A DNA stretch of 49,843 nt. It comes from Candidatus Merdinaster equi (lineage in GTDB: Bacteria; Bacillota; Clostridia; Lachnospirales; Lachnospiraceae). Positions 25,059 to 35,600 of the stretch are shown one piece after another. Position numbers and translations under genes: made by a program. The notes under the pieces are model-generated. The model searched no databases. It was not told the DNA's origin and was given only the letters and a program-made list of their open reading frames with translations. Position 1 is the first letter of the stretch. Each line of letters begins with the position of its first letter. Location: assembly GCA_018064935.1 (NCBI GenBank), contig JAGHUF010000019.1:1-49843 (forward strand), written 5' to 3'.

Positions 25059-25973
25059 TTAGTTATAGTAGAACGTTCGCTTCTGTATAAATCCGCAGAC
25101 AAGCACGAGTACCAGACAGGTTACTACAGTAGACACCAAACTGAATACCGAGCTAAGTCCATAGTTGTTATAAGTAAACGCTGTTTTATATGCCAGATCT
25201 ACAACCTCTGAATCAGCAAAGCTGTCAATTACTGTGTAGACCACATTGGTAATGATATGTGGCATTACCATTGGGAAAGTAACCTTCCAGAAGGTTTCAT
25301 ATGCTGTCGCACCTTCAATTTTGGCAACCTCATACATTGATCCGGGTATGGACTGCAATGCCGCGATGAAAATGACAATCTGAACACCCGAAGCATTAAT
25401 TATGTCACTTATTCGGCTAACCGCTCCGGAAACGTATTCTATCGCTTCATGTGGAAGTCCCAGCGCCGAGAACATTTGTATGTAATAATCAACGCTCACA
25501 CCTGATGAAGCAGCCTCTGCCATCTCTGCACTGGCACTTGATATACCACCGCTCATCATGTTTCTTGCAAGATCCATTGCTGCCTGAATAGCTCCGGAAT
25601 TAAGGATTACCGGAAGGAAGAATATAGCTCTTACAAGTGTTCTTCCTTTAAACTTCTTGTTAAGAAGAAGTGCCATGAACAAACTGAAGAAAATAATAAG
25701 TGGTACATCAATCAGCATATTTCCCAGAGATGATGTCAGCACCTGCTTAAATGATGGATGAACTCTGAAGGCGTATAAGTAGTTTTCAAACCACTTAAAG
25801 TCCAGCGTGTAACCACCACCGGGATTAACTGTAAGCTCACTCAGCGAAAACTGAACTGACATGAATAAGCTTCTTGCATAAAACCAGATGAAACCAATCA
25901 GCCATGGCATTATGAAAAGGTATCCGGTGATACTTCTCTTGGTCATCAAAGAAAGTTTTCTTTTCTTTTTCAT
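25059..25973 (-). CDS. Sugar ABC transporter permease (MalF/LplB type), second pair
   Basis: 304 residues and six transmembrane segments. The N-terminus includes the usual SITGYLFIMPWLIGFIWF. The EAA loop is YEVAKIEGATAYETFWKVTFP. An insertion of about 60 residues in the large extracytoplasmic loop (MMSGGISSASAEMAEAASSG and on) is longer than usual. The start overlaps the DUF5696 stop by one base (TAATG) with a GGAGG site inside that gene, showing translational coupling to DUF5696. Confidence 0.92.
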   Translation of the reverse strand: MKKKRKLSLMTKRSITGYLFIMPWLIGFIWFYARSLFMSVQFSLSELTVNPGGGYTLDFKWFENYLYAFRVHPSFKQVLTSSLGNMLIDVPLIIFFSLFMALLLNKKFKGRTLVRAIFFLPVILNSGAIQAAMDLARNMMSGGISSASAEMAEAASSGVSVDYYIQMFSALGLPHEAIEYVSGAVSRISDIINASGVQIVIFIAALQSIPGSMYEVAKIEGATAYETFWKVTFPMVMPHIITNVVYTVIDSFADSEVVDLAYKTAFTYNNYGLSSVFSLVSTVVTCLVLVLVCGFIQKRTFYYN

Positions 25974-28567
25974 TACCTGACACCTCCAATCACATAGCCA
26001 TTTGCAGGTATCATCATTCCATCTGCATAGCGGTTATAATCCGAACGGTTAATATATATCTTTACTCCGTTTGAATATGTTACTATTCTCACTTCATTTG
26101 ACAGAATCTCGTGATTAACAATCTGAGCATCCTTGACATCCTTAAGTGCAGCATTTACCTCGGAGTAAACCTTTACTGCCATATCTTTCCAGTTTTCATA
26201 GGTCGTTGAATAATACCAGTTCAGGGCTGTCTTCTTGATTTCACTTGAATTTTTCCAGGTGAATACAAAGTGTGGACTAGCTCCTGCCTCAATCATATCA
26301 AGAATCTGGTCTCTTCTATCAGGATCGCTTGAATCATTCATATTAATCAGAGTTCCTGAATAATCTATGCATCCGTGGATAAGCATTTCATAGAATGGAA
26401 CTTCTTCATCTATGATGTAGTAATCGTTGTCTGTCACGGGAACATTGATGATATCCTCCGCATAAGCGAATGTATAATCATTTCCTCCGCTCACCATTAT
26501 GTCCTTGCCAGATTCGTCCATCTTAGCCATGAGTCCTGTTACAACATCAAGAGCCTGCTCCCTGTTAATTACATTGGTTCTTCTCTTATCTGAATGAAGC
26601 TCGCTTCCAAGATCTCTCAATGAGTAACCTGATACATCAACACCATTCATCTTGTCCAGGAATATATCAACATATCGAGGAACGAATTTAGGTGACACGA
26701 GGTAGAATCTGTTATCCTCATATCCAAGACCTGCCGTCTGACGGAGTGTTGCCGGGTTAACCATACCGAATTCGGCAACATATCCACTCGCATAATATCT
26801 TGAGGTCTCATTAGAATTAGGATAGAAATGATCTGCCTCTGTTACTTTCTGGAAGGCAACATCTGTGTACAGCTTTCCACCGTTTGCAAGGAGCTTTTTG
26901 TTTAAGTTCTCAAGGCCGCCTCGACCACCTAGGGAACCATGAATATCAACTTTTCTTGTTGCATCATGGTAATAACCATCATTCATCCAGCCCTGAAGGT
27001 TCATGACCTGGTTGGTAATACCACTTGCCACAAGATCATCAGATATCTTTGCAGCCTCATCGAAGGTTGTCATTTCGTACATTCCCTGATACTGCACACC
27101 GAGGAAGAACTCAGTTTTTCCTACTCCAGCAATAACGTCATAGTACATTTTGATGTCATCACCATCAGCTGCCTTTTCCTTGAGAGTGCCATTGCCGATG
27201 AGCTTGTTTCTATAGTAGTTAGCTGCACCTGCGTAGGTCGCATCTTCTCCAGTCAGAAGAGTGTACTTAACAGTTATTGTCGAATCGTATAAATCCTTCT
27301 CGATAATCGGAAGATCAGCCTCAGATCCCGTTGTACCAAACATGGCCAGCTTCTCAGTTCCTCTGACTACGAAGGTAGGATATGCATTGTTGCACTCTGA
27401 GCCGTTCTTGGTTCCTGAAACACCTGCCGTGATAAGTGAATTAGCTGCACCATCCTCGATTGTCGCAAAAATAGCATTCTTGCTATCCTTGAATATACCA
27501 AACAGCGCCATTCTGGAATTGTCCGTATTCTCTTTTACAGTATATTCTGCTGTCAGAGGGTCAATACCATACACATACTCAACATAGTTTTCAGCGGTAG
27601 TTTTGCCATTATTAAATTTAATTATTGATCCAGCTCCATTTGGAACGAGAAGGTAGCCACTTTCGTTCATGGTTCCTGCTCCAAAGAATCTCAGAAGCTG
27701 AATCTTGTAGAGATATCCGCCACCAGTTTCAACAACTGCCTTCATTGGAATTGAGACATCCACCGCATCCGCGTTCAATTTGTAATCCAATGGAATTGTT
27801 ATAGAAATTGGTGGATCAAAATCCATTCCCGATCCTTCCATTTCACGATTGTAATCATCAATCGTAAATCCAGCTGCCTCAAAGTAGCTGTTCAGCTTTC
27901 TCAACTGGCTAGGACCATTCATTGTAGCTTCCAGAAGCTCGAAATAATTATCTGCAACACCACTCTCTTTATATTTGAGCTTGGTAAACTTTGCATCTGC
28001 CTCTGGCATAAGTGCCAGAATTCTCTCAAGCGTATCTCCACTAATATACTGTGGAACAATTCCCGTTGCGCTCTCAAGGTCACCAATCTGATAAATAAAT
28101 CTGACACCATCTGCAATTGACTCGACTTTCATCTGGTCTCTCGCAACACAGAAGCTGTATGAATCCATTGTTCCTTCTGTTTTTGATTCATTGATGTAGC
28201 TTATTATCAGCTGGGATTTAAGATAATTTCTGTTTGCTTCCGAATTAGCATATGTATCCTCATCCGTCTTAAGCGGATTAGAATATGTAATATTGCCATT
28301 ACGCTTATCGTATACAGCTACATTTCCAGTCTCAGTCTGTGCGTAGAGCTTCAAGGTATCATTCTCTGCTACTAAAGCATATCCCTCTACATCTCCACCG
28401 CCAGGAAGCACCTTGAGCTCAGTGCCTTCCTCAACTTCATAGCTTGAAAGGTACTGCCGATAATCGTTATAGAAAACAAAATGAAGAAGATAGTAGGCAA
28501 ACCATCCAATAACAGCGAGAGCAATTACGCCTATTATCGCAAGCAAAATTTTCTTACTTTTTCGCAT
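25973..28567 (-). CDS. DUF5696-family membrane-anchored protein, possible glycoside hydrolase
   Basis: 864 residues. One N-terminal transmembrane segment (about 7-30) leaves the rest outside the cell. Residues about 40-460 are beta-rich with a segment (LYAQTETGNVAVYDKRNGNITYSNP, here split across strands) like the super-sandwich domains that precede retaining glycosidases. Residues about 480-800 show an alternating beta/alpha pattern suggesting a TIM barrel, with acidic strand ends such as NLQGWMNDG (near 525) and YSLRDLGSELHSD (near 650). I recognise the DUF5696 type. It often occurs beside Yip1 and NHL genes in ABC loci of Firmicutes, but its function is unknown. Glycosidase activity is inference only. 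A GGAGGAG site precedes the ATG. Confidence 0.75.
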   Translation of the reverse strand: MRKSKKILLAIIGVIALAVIGWFAYYLLHFVFYNDYRQYLSSYEVEEGTELKVLPGGGDVEGYALVAENDTLKLYAQTETGNVAVYDKRNGNITYSNPLKTDEDTYANSEANRNYLKSQLIISYINESKTEGTMDSYSFCVARDQMKVESIADGVRFIYQIGDLESATGIVPQYISGDTLERILALMPEADAKFTKLKYKESGVADNYFELLEATMNGPSQLRKLNSYFEAAGFTIDDYNREMEGSGMDFDPPISITIPLDYKLNADAVDVSIPMKAVVETGGGYLYKIQLLRFFGAGTMNESGYLLVPNGAGSIIKFNNGKTTAENYVEYVYGIDPLTAEYTVKENTDNSRMALFGIFKDSKNAIFATIEDGAANSLITAGVSGTKNGSECNNAYPTFVVRGTEKLAMFGTTGSEADLPIIEKDLYDSTITVKYTLLTGEDATYAGAANYYRNKLIGNGTLKEKAADGDDIKMYYDVIAGVGKTEFFLGVQYQGMYEMTTFDEAAKISDDLVASGITNQVMNLQGWMNDGYYHDATRKVDIHGSLGGRGGLENLNKKLLANGGKLYTDVAFQKVTEADHFYPNSNETSRYYASGYVAEFGMVNPATLRQTAGLGYEDNRFYLVSPKFVPRYVDIFLDKMNGVDVSGYSLRDLGSELHSDKRRTNVINREQALDVVTGLMAKMDESGKDIMVSGGNDYTFAYAEDIINVPVTDNDYYIIDEEVPFYEMLIHGCIDYSGTLINMNDSSDPDRRDQILDMIEAGASPHFVFTWKNSSEIKKTALNWYYSTTYENWKDMAVKVYSEVNAALKDVKDAQIVNHEILSNEVRIVTYSNGVKIYINRSDYNRYADGMMIPANGYVIGGVR

Positions 28568-28578
28568 TTACTCTCCTC

Positions 28579-29211
28579 CTATCCTCTGAAAATAAGTTCC
28601 TGATAAATACTGTAGAAGAAACAGATGACCTGATTAATCAAATCTACAAACAGTAAAATCACAAAGATAATAATAAACATTGCTACAAAGGTTAACAGAA
28701 TAACCAGCAAAGTTTTTCCAAGTGTATAATTATGCATCTGCATAATTCCAATTAGCGCAAGGAAAACTGAATAGGCGATTCCGACACCAATTATCATCCA
28801 ATAAAACGCGCCCTCATTCTGAGCAACGAACTGGCTGAAGATTGTTCCGATATTGAAGGTAACTATCATTGGAACAAGTGCATAGCCCACAGCTGTAACA
28901 ATATCCTTCAGTCGTCCCTCTCCCTCCATGAGACAGGTAATGGACCAGTTACTGATACAGAATAAAATGAACAGTAGCAATACTGATATCAATTCCGTAA
29001 GCGTATTTACGGTGAGAGGATCAACATCATTTACTACAAAACTTGCTGAGATTCTGTTGATTGAGAAGCTTATCGAAAACAGGAATACGAATATAAATGC
29101 AATCGGAACGCTTCCCCTCTCCTGGTGGCGAATCCAGTAATAGGTATCCGCCGGATGGCTTATGGTACGAAAGGCATATGACCATTTTTCTTTAGTGAAG
29201 TACTTTTTCAT
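28579..29211 (-). CDS. Yip1-domain membrane protein
   Basis: 210 residues with five predicted transmembrane segments (about 34-55, 68-92, 105-130, 138-160, 168-200) and no soluble domain. The pattern GEGRLKDIVTAVGYALVP is typical of the bacterial Yip1 family. It starts one base inside the NHL gene stop (TAATG) with a GGAGGG site and ends 11 bases before DUF5696, so the three genes are tightly coupled. Function of bacterial Yip1 proteins is not established. Here it may be a membrane partner of the NHL and DUF5696 proteins (inference). Confidence 0.85.
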   Translation of the reverse strand: MKKYFTKEKWSYAFRTISHPADTYYWIRHQERGSVPIAFIFVFLFSISFSINRISASFVVNDVDPLTVNTLTELISVLLLFILFCISNWSITCLMEGEGRLKDIVTAVGYALVPMIVTFNIGTIFSQFVAQNEGAFYWMIIGVGIAYSVFLALIGIMQMHNYTLGKTLLVILLTFVAMFIIIFVILLFVDLINQVICFFYSIYQELIFRG

Positions 29212-30728
29212 TAGTTATGCCCTCCTTTCACCATCTTATTCTTCTTTTCATCTTTTTTAGCAGCTATCAGTTTCTTAACCTTGCTTCTAAAAAATTTCTT
29301 ATAAACAATCCAGACAACAATCAGAACAATCACGAGCGTCATAATCCAGTTGAGATTTTCTGCAAGGATTTCATTTCTGTATCTCTTATAAGCTATGGAA
29401 TAATAGTTCCTGTTCATTCCAAGCTCGAGATAGTGCATTGCCATCTTATTGTCGCCCGCCGTCAGGTAGGCTTTTCCAATACCTGTATTGGCTAATTCGT
29501 TATTCTCATCGAGTTCGAGAACTTCCTGCCACAGCTGTATTGCCTGTGTTTCATCTCCATCATATCTAAGTCCAACTGCGGTATTTATAAGATTTCCGTA
29601 TCTTGTTTCCTCGAAAATCATAACCGAGTTGTGAAGTGAATCCATAACAAGGATGTTTGATCCAACGCACTCTATGGCTACAGGTTTAACAAAGGTACCT
29701 TCCTGAGTTCCCAGGCCTCCAAATACATACAGAAGATTTCCTTCCTTATCGTATGTGAAGATTCTTCCTCTCTTCTTATCAAGGCAAGAATAAATTCCCT
29801 TTCCTCTGTAAACTACATCTGTGAATTCTGATGGGCCGCCGTAGTCTCCATACTTACCAATAGTAAGATCTCCACCTACGTTTCCGTTCTCACCCTTCTG
29901 TATAACATCCTTACCCTGAGGGTTAAGTCTTCTTACACCCTGAATTCCATCTGAGTCGAGGTTTGATGCATATATAAATCCATCATCATCAACATCAATT
30001 CCAGTAAACTCTGTAGGAATAAACAGCTGCTGTTTAGCCCTTTCTTCCTTACTTGCAAGCCTTCTCCAGAATTTCTCCCAGACAGAAATCTTAACTTCGA
30101 TTGTTCCGTAGTATCCTGTAAACTCGCCCGTACTCTCGAAAACGAGAATTCCTTCGAACGCGTTCTTAACAATTACATATACACGGTCTGCGTAATCCAC
30201 TGTTACCTTAAGAGGAACAAAATCAAATCCGTCCTCAAGGATTTCAGACTGTGGATTGTCTACTATTTTTACAAAAGAACCATCAAGCTCCAAAACTACG
30301 ATTCTTCTATTATTACTGTCTGCAATGTACAGCTGATTATTCTGAGATACACACACACCCTTTGGTGCACCAAATGTCTGCTTCTCTCCATTCATCTCAA
30401 AGCTGTCTATTATCTTCACACAGTCTCTAAGATTTTCTGACAGAACGACAATTCTGTTATTTCCAGTATCCGCTACATACAGCTTGCCATCAGGTGCAAT
30501 ACACATATCTTCCGGCTCTTTGAAATCACCAGCCCCACTTGATAAGCCTGTGACTGATCCAGCAGGAACATATGCAGCAGGAGTCTTAACTATATTCTCA
30601 CGATAGTCATAGTTATATGTGTCATATGGAAGATCCTCGGCATGTGAGCCAAAAGATATTCCAGTAAATACTGTCACAACTGCGATTAAGGTAACGGCAA
30701 TTCTAGTTGCAAGATTTTTGATCTTCAT
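29211..30728 (-). CDS. NHL beta-propeller / TPR protein with C-terminal membrane anchor
   Basis: 505 residues from the ATG at 30726-30728. A GTG three codons earlier touches the ribosome site and is less likely. A signal peptide (about 1-30) precedes NHL repeats (about 60-370), seen as recurring D.LYVADTGNNRIVVL and LYIADSNNRRIVVL motifs, which build a beta-propeller. A TPR-like helical stretch (about 380-445) has ALQLWQEVLELDENN-like repeats. A transmembrane segment (about 458-478) is followed by a Lys-rich tail. The propeller thus faces outward, anchored at its C-terminus. Such propellers bind proteins or glycans. It starts 13 bases after the permease gene. Confidence 0.85.
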   Translation of the reverse strand: MKIKNLATRIAVTLIAVVTVFTGISFGSHAEDLPYDTYNYDYRENIVKTPAAYVPAGSVTGLSSGAGDFKEPEDMCIAPDGKLYVADTGNNRIVVLSENLRDCVKIIDSFEMNGEKQTFGAPKGVCVSQNNQLYIADSNNRRIVVLELDGSFVKIVDNPQSEILEDGFDFVPLKVTVDYADRVYVIVKNAFEGILVFESTGEFTGYYGTIEVKISVWEKFWRRLASKEERAKQQLFIPTEFTGIDVDDDGFIYASNLDSDGIQGVRRLNPQGKDVIQKGENGNVGGDLTIGKYGDYGGPSEFTDVVYRGKGIYSCLDKKRGRIFTYDKEGNLLYVFGGLGTQEGTFVKPVAIECVGSNILVMDSLHNSVMIFEETRYGNLINTAVGLRYDGDETQAIQLWQEVLELDENNELANTGIGKAYLTAGDNKMAMHYLELGMNRNYYSIAYKRYRNEILAENLNWIMTLVIVLIVVWIVYKKFFRSKVKKLIAAKKDEKKNKMVKGGHN

Positions 30729-30741
30729 ATCTGCCACCCCC

Positions 30742-31641
30742 TTAATCCTTCATTCCTGATGTTGTCATAGTTTCAAGGACATTACTCTGACAGCAAAGGA
30801 AGAATATGATTGGAACTGCCGCAACGATGAATGTAACTGCCGCAGCGGCACCAGCTCTGGCAGTACCACCGGCTGCAATCTGCTGAAGCGCAAACTGAAG
30901 TGGTTTTAACTGCTCATCTCTCAGGAACATAGCACCTGTATTGCCCCACATCTGCTGGAACTGGAATATCGCAAGTGTAAGCCATGCAGGCTTAACGTTT
31001 GGCATTACTATTTTCCAGAATATTTTCCACTCAGACGCTCCATCAAGCCTTGCTGATTCCATGAGCGATGTTGGAAGCTGTTCCATGAACTGTTTCATCA
31101 GGTACAGACCCATACCAAATGCGCAGGCAGGAAGAATAAGTGCAAGGTAATTATTATTTATTCCAAGCCAGCTTATAATCATGTAGTTTGGAATCTGTGT
31201 AACCTGCCATGAGAACATCATGGAAAGCACTACCATGTTAAAGAGTGTTTTTTTGCCAGGGAAATCATGCTTCGCAAGAGGATATGCTGCAAGTGAGGCA
31301 AGAATTACATGACCCACAGTACCAAAACCTGTAATGATTATTGTATTCAAAATATATCTTGAGAATGGCACCCACGAATCATTCATGATAGTGAACAGGT
31401 CGGTGAAGTTCTCAAATGTTGGATTCTTAACAAAAATCTGTGGAGGATACTGGTAGATCTCATCAAGTGGCTTCAAGCAGTTGTTGATAATCATAACCAG
31501 TGGAAGCGCCATGAAAATTCCGCAGATACCCATGATGAGGAACAGTAATCCATTTCCTGCAACTGATCTGTTAAGTTTCTTCTCTCTTGGTTTATTCCAA
31601 AAGTGATATTTCTTAGGAAGTTCGGTTCTAATCTTTGCCAT
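30742..31641 (-). CDS. Carbohydrate ABC transporter permease (MalG type), first pair
   Basis: 299 residues from the ATG at 31639-31641, one base after the upstream stop codon. A GTG three codons earlier overlaps that stop. Six transmembrane segments. The EAA loop reads MESARLDGASEWKIFWKIVMPNVKP. It pairs with the permease encoded at 31643-32602 to form the channel of the first importer. The tight spacing implies coupled translation. Confidence 0.94.
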   Translation of the reverse strand: MAKIRTELPKKYHFWNKPREKKLNRSVAGNGLLFLIMGICGIFMALPLVMIINNCLKPLDEIYQYPPQIFVKNPTFENFTDLFTIMNDSWVPFSRYILNTIIITGFGTVGHVILASLAAYPLAKHDFPGKKTLFNMVVLSMMFSWQVTQIPNYMIISWLGINNNYLALILPACAFGMGLYLMKQFMEQLPTSLMESARLDGASEWKIFWKIVMPNVKPAWLTLAIFQFQQMWGNTGAMFLRDEQLKPLQFALQQIAAGGTARAGAAAAVTFIVAAVPIIFFLCCQSNVLETMTTSGMKD

Positions 31642-31642
31642 A

Positions 31643-32602
31643 TTATTCACCTACCCTTCCTAATAATTTCTGCACCAGCTTATTAGTTCCAACCATCAGG
31701 AGGAATAGCACTGTCGCAATCGCTGACGCATATCCCATTTCAAATCTTGTTGAGCCATAATCAAGCAGATGCGTTACAACCGTTGCTCCGGCGTAGTTAA
31801 CTGACGGGTTACCTGCCAGCATTATTGAAATATCAGCTACAGCAAATGACTGTGTAATCTGCATTACCGCACCAAACATAAGCTGAGGCTTCATGGCCGG
31901 TAAGGTTACATACCACAGTTCCTGCCATCTGTTCTTAACTCCATCAAGCGCTGCTGCTTCATACAGGCTCTTATCAACCGTCTGGAGACCAGCTATAAAT
32001 GAAAGGAATCCAGTTCCAAGCGAGAGCCACAGCTGAACTACAATCAAGCAGGGAAGGATATAATTTGCATCCTGCATCCACAGAATCTGCTCATCGATGA
32101 ATCCCAGTTTTATAAGGAATCCATTCAGATATCCGTATCTGTCTGAAGATAAAATCAAACTCCATACAAGGTATGCATTACCACAAATTGATGGTGCATA
32201 GAAAATAAGTGTAAGTACTGTTCTTACTTTGCTTGAGAATTCATTGATTATCCAAGCAAAAAGAAGACACAGCAGGTAACTGATTGGTCCAGTAATAACT
32301 GCAAAAATCAATGTGTTTTTGAGTGATACAAGGAAGATATCATCCTCAAGGAACAGTTTTACGTAATTGCCCCATCCGTTCCAGGTAGGCCACTCTAACA
32401 TATTGAAGTAGGTAAAGCTTAGAAGAATACTTATAACAACTGGTAATACTGTAAAGAAGAAGAACAGTATGAAGTAGGGTCCCATCATGAAATAGCTAGA
32501 TTTGTTCTTCTTAATTCTGTAGCCTAGCTTGCCTGTTCTCTTGGCGATCGCTGCTGCATCATAAGTCATTTCTGTCTGCATTTCTTTTTTAGCCACGCTC
32601 AT
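31643..32602 (-). CDS. Sugar ABC transporter permease (MalF/UgpA type), first pair
   Basis: 319 residues, six transmembrane segments after a soluble N-terminus of about 30 residues. The usual SYFMMGPYFILFFFFTVLP-type first helix is present, and the EAA loop is YEAAALDGVKNRWQELWYVTLPAMKP. A strong GGAGG site precedes the ATG. It follows the 1006-residue solute-binding protein gene by 11 bases, which identifies that protein as its likely binding partner. Confidence 0.94.
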   Translation of the reverse strand: MSVAKKEMQTEMTYDAAAIAKRTGKLGYRIKKNKSSYFMMGPYFILFFFFTVLPVVISILLSFTYFNMLEWPTWNGWGNYVKLFLEDDIFLVSLKNTLIFAVITGPISYLLCLLFAWIINEFSSKVRTVLTLIFYAPSICGNAYLVWSLILSSDRYGYLNGFLIKLGFIDEQILWMQDANYILPCLIVVQLWLSLGTGFLSFIAGLQTVDKSLYEAAALDGVKNRWQELWYVTLPAMKPQLMFGAVMQITQSFAVADISIMLAGNPSVNYAGATVVTHLLDYGSTRFEMGYASAIATVLFLLMVGTNKLVQKLLGRVGE

Positions 32603-32613
32603 GTCCTCCTTCC

Positions 32614-35600
32614 TTAATTATCATCCAGCGTTGGAAGTCCAAACTCCTTACGCTTATATGTTATCTCGTCATTAATGTATATTACTTTGTCCATCAGCTC
32701 TTCTCTTGGAGAAGCCGTATCCGTATCTGTTGTTACAGTGTAGAATGCGTTGTTAACATTTCTCCATGAGTAGTAGCCTCCAGGAACCTGTGGGATTCCT
32801 TTTACCCACTTGAATGCTTCGTTCAGGTTTTCATATGTTTCAACCGGCCAAGGCATCTTCTCGAATGCTTCCTGGTTAGCTGTTGCAACTCTGGCTGCGG
32901 ATCCCATCAGCGATTCCATCTCTCTATCAAACAGAGTCTGAACATCGGCGCTTGTCCACCATTTCAGGAAGTCCCAGCACGCCTCCGGATCATCTGTATC
33001 TGCCATGATGATACTAGCAAGACCAGTACATCCAACTGAATGATCTACCGTTCCGTCCGGTTTCTTTGTTCCAGGAACTGTAGTGAAGTCCCACAATCCT
33101 GCGATATCCGGAGCAGATACCTCAAGGTTGTTATAAACTGTGTAATCTGCAATAATAATCGGACACTCACCAGTTCTGAATCTCTCTTCTACACTTGTTG
33201 TCTTATCCAGTCCGTAATCTGTGTAGTATTCACAGTATTCCTTAAATGTATTTACTGCGATATCTGAATCGAGGGCTGAAGATATTCCACCTTCGTTGTA
33301 GTACTTTCCTCCATTCTGGTACAAGAGCATCGCATATATCTGCTCAGAAGGAAGCATTCCGAATTCCATCTGGTTCTTTGCCAGAACTGACATTGTTACT
33401 TTTACATCATCCCAGGTCTCTGGAAGTTCCATTCCCAACTCATTGAGAATATCTTTCCTATAGAACATAACCGGGAAAGTTTGAGTTTCAGGCAATCCGT
33501 AGGTCGCTCCATTGAATGAAAATGCTGTGTAAGCACTGTCATAGAAGCGTGAAACCACTTCGTCATAGTCCTCAAACTGTGTCAGATCCAATACTGCGTT
33601 TCTCAGTCCATAGTTTACAGGAGTATCATTTCCAGTATTTAGAACCGCACCTGCAATACCATTGGTATTCGCAACCTGGATAGCAACATCAGGTCCCTCT
33701 CCCGCCAATTCCGCTCGAAGCAATGTATTCATATCTACGAGCTGAACATTAACATTTATTCCATACTTACTTGTGAACGATTCATCGATAAGTGATCTGA
33801 CTACATTTGCCTGGTCACGTCCGGTTCCAATCCACAAGGTGATTGTTCTGCTGCCTTCTGCAGTTGATTCCTCAGTTGCACCAAGCGAGTTGTAATCAAT
33901 AACGAATGAGTAAATCAATCTCTTGATTTCGTATATCAGCTTATCCCAGAACGAATTACCAGCAACTACAGGCTTATTATCTGAAGCATATACATTAATT
34001 CTATCTAACTGAAGAGGCTGTGAAATAACCTGTGTGAGCCATGTACCGCAGGCTCTTACGTTTGTTTTGTAGGTGCTGATTACCTTAACGAAATATTCCT
34101 CATCCTCAATCAGATCATTGAGCTGGTCTCTCATGGTTATGAGCACTGTTTCTTTATCGGAAGTTCTACCGGCTGCAGTTCTCAAATCTGTAATTGCCTT
34201 ATCGAGCTGATCTCTAACCTCAATAAGTTCACCCTGAAGATTAGGAAGTGACGCTTCAATCTGATAATCTCTGAATGAGTCAGGGCTTACACCTGTTATA
34301 CGAATGATTTTTCTATAGATTGAATTCAGCTTAGAAACTGCATCCTCTACATTAGCTATTACCTGCGAGAACTCACCAAGTACTACTTCCATGCGAAGTG
34401 TGTGTGTTCCCTTTTCCAGATAAAAATCATATGGTGTATCATTCGCATCCTTCAGAACGTCCGTCCTCCATGATGACTCATATACAAATCCATAATCTTC
34501 CATCTCCTCAAATGGTACTACACCATCTATTGAAATCTTACGGGATACATATATACCTCTCATGAATGATTGTCTGTCAAATAATGAGATATTATAGTAA
34601 CCACTTTCCGGAACCTCGAAGCACCACTCAATCCACTGTCCGGCATTGGACCAGCTCTCACCACCGATGGTATTGTTAAGCAGTTCCTTTGCACTTGAAG
34701 GGGCTACGGCAGGTGAAGACTGATCCTGCTTAGGATACAGCATTTGGGAGGAAGTTTTGATAGCATCTTCAGCCTGAATCTCAATATTGATTCCGCTTAC
34801 TGGTTTTGCGCCTTGTGCATCCCAGGATGCCTTCACCTCTTCATAGCTCTTTACAGCTTCAGATGAGCCAAGTGTAAGTGAATGAATAAGCATTGGCTCT
34901 CTTCTTGAATTGATTGACAATGTATGCTTTCCTTTGGTCAGATACAAATCCAAAGGAGTTGTAATATATCCGTTTTTGTCATGAAGCTCTGATGTAATCC
35001 ACTCAGGTATCTCAACCGATGTGGGCTTCATATCATTTCCTTGAATATCCTTGTTCCATGAAACAGAGTAGTTCCCTTTTGCGAAGAAAGACTGTGCAAC
35101 ATCTGTTGACCAGATTCTTGGAAACTCAACAAGTGACAGTTCTCCATATGGAAGCTGTCCATCAACGAAGAAGCTTCTCTGAATCTCTGAGTTCTTGCCA
35201 GCAACCGGGAAATACTCAACAGAGAGCTTGTAAAAAGCCGTCTCAGGTACTTCAACTTCGAATTCGATATAACCAGACTCAGATGTCAGAACACTATCGC
35301 CGACCATTCCTTCATAATTGGTATAGATTTCAGGCTTAACTTCCTTATCATTTTCACAGTAGCTTGTGTATGAAGAAGCTTCGATTTCAATCGTGCTGGT
35401 AGCTGACTTGGCATCAGAATGGGACGCCACGTATTCAACATAACCAGGAACTTCTCCGGTCACAGAATAAGTTCCAACGATTTCCTTTGCTTCTTCCTGT
35501 GTGAGTGTTGTCTTCGCTTCACTTCCTTCAGCAAATACTCTGGCACTTCCAACGGATGCATTTAATCCGCCGAATGCCATTGCCGCTGTAAGCGCGAGAG

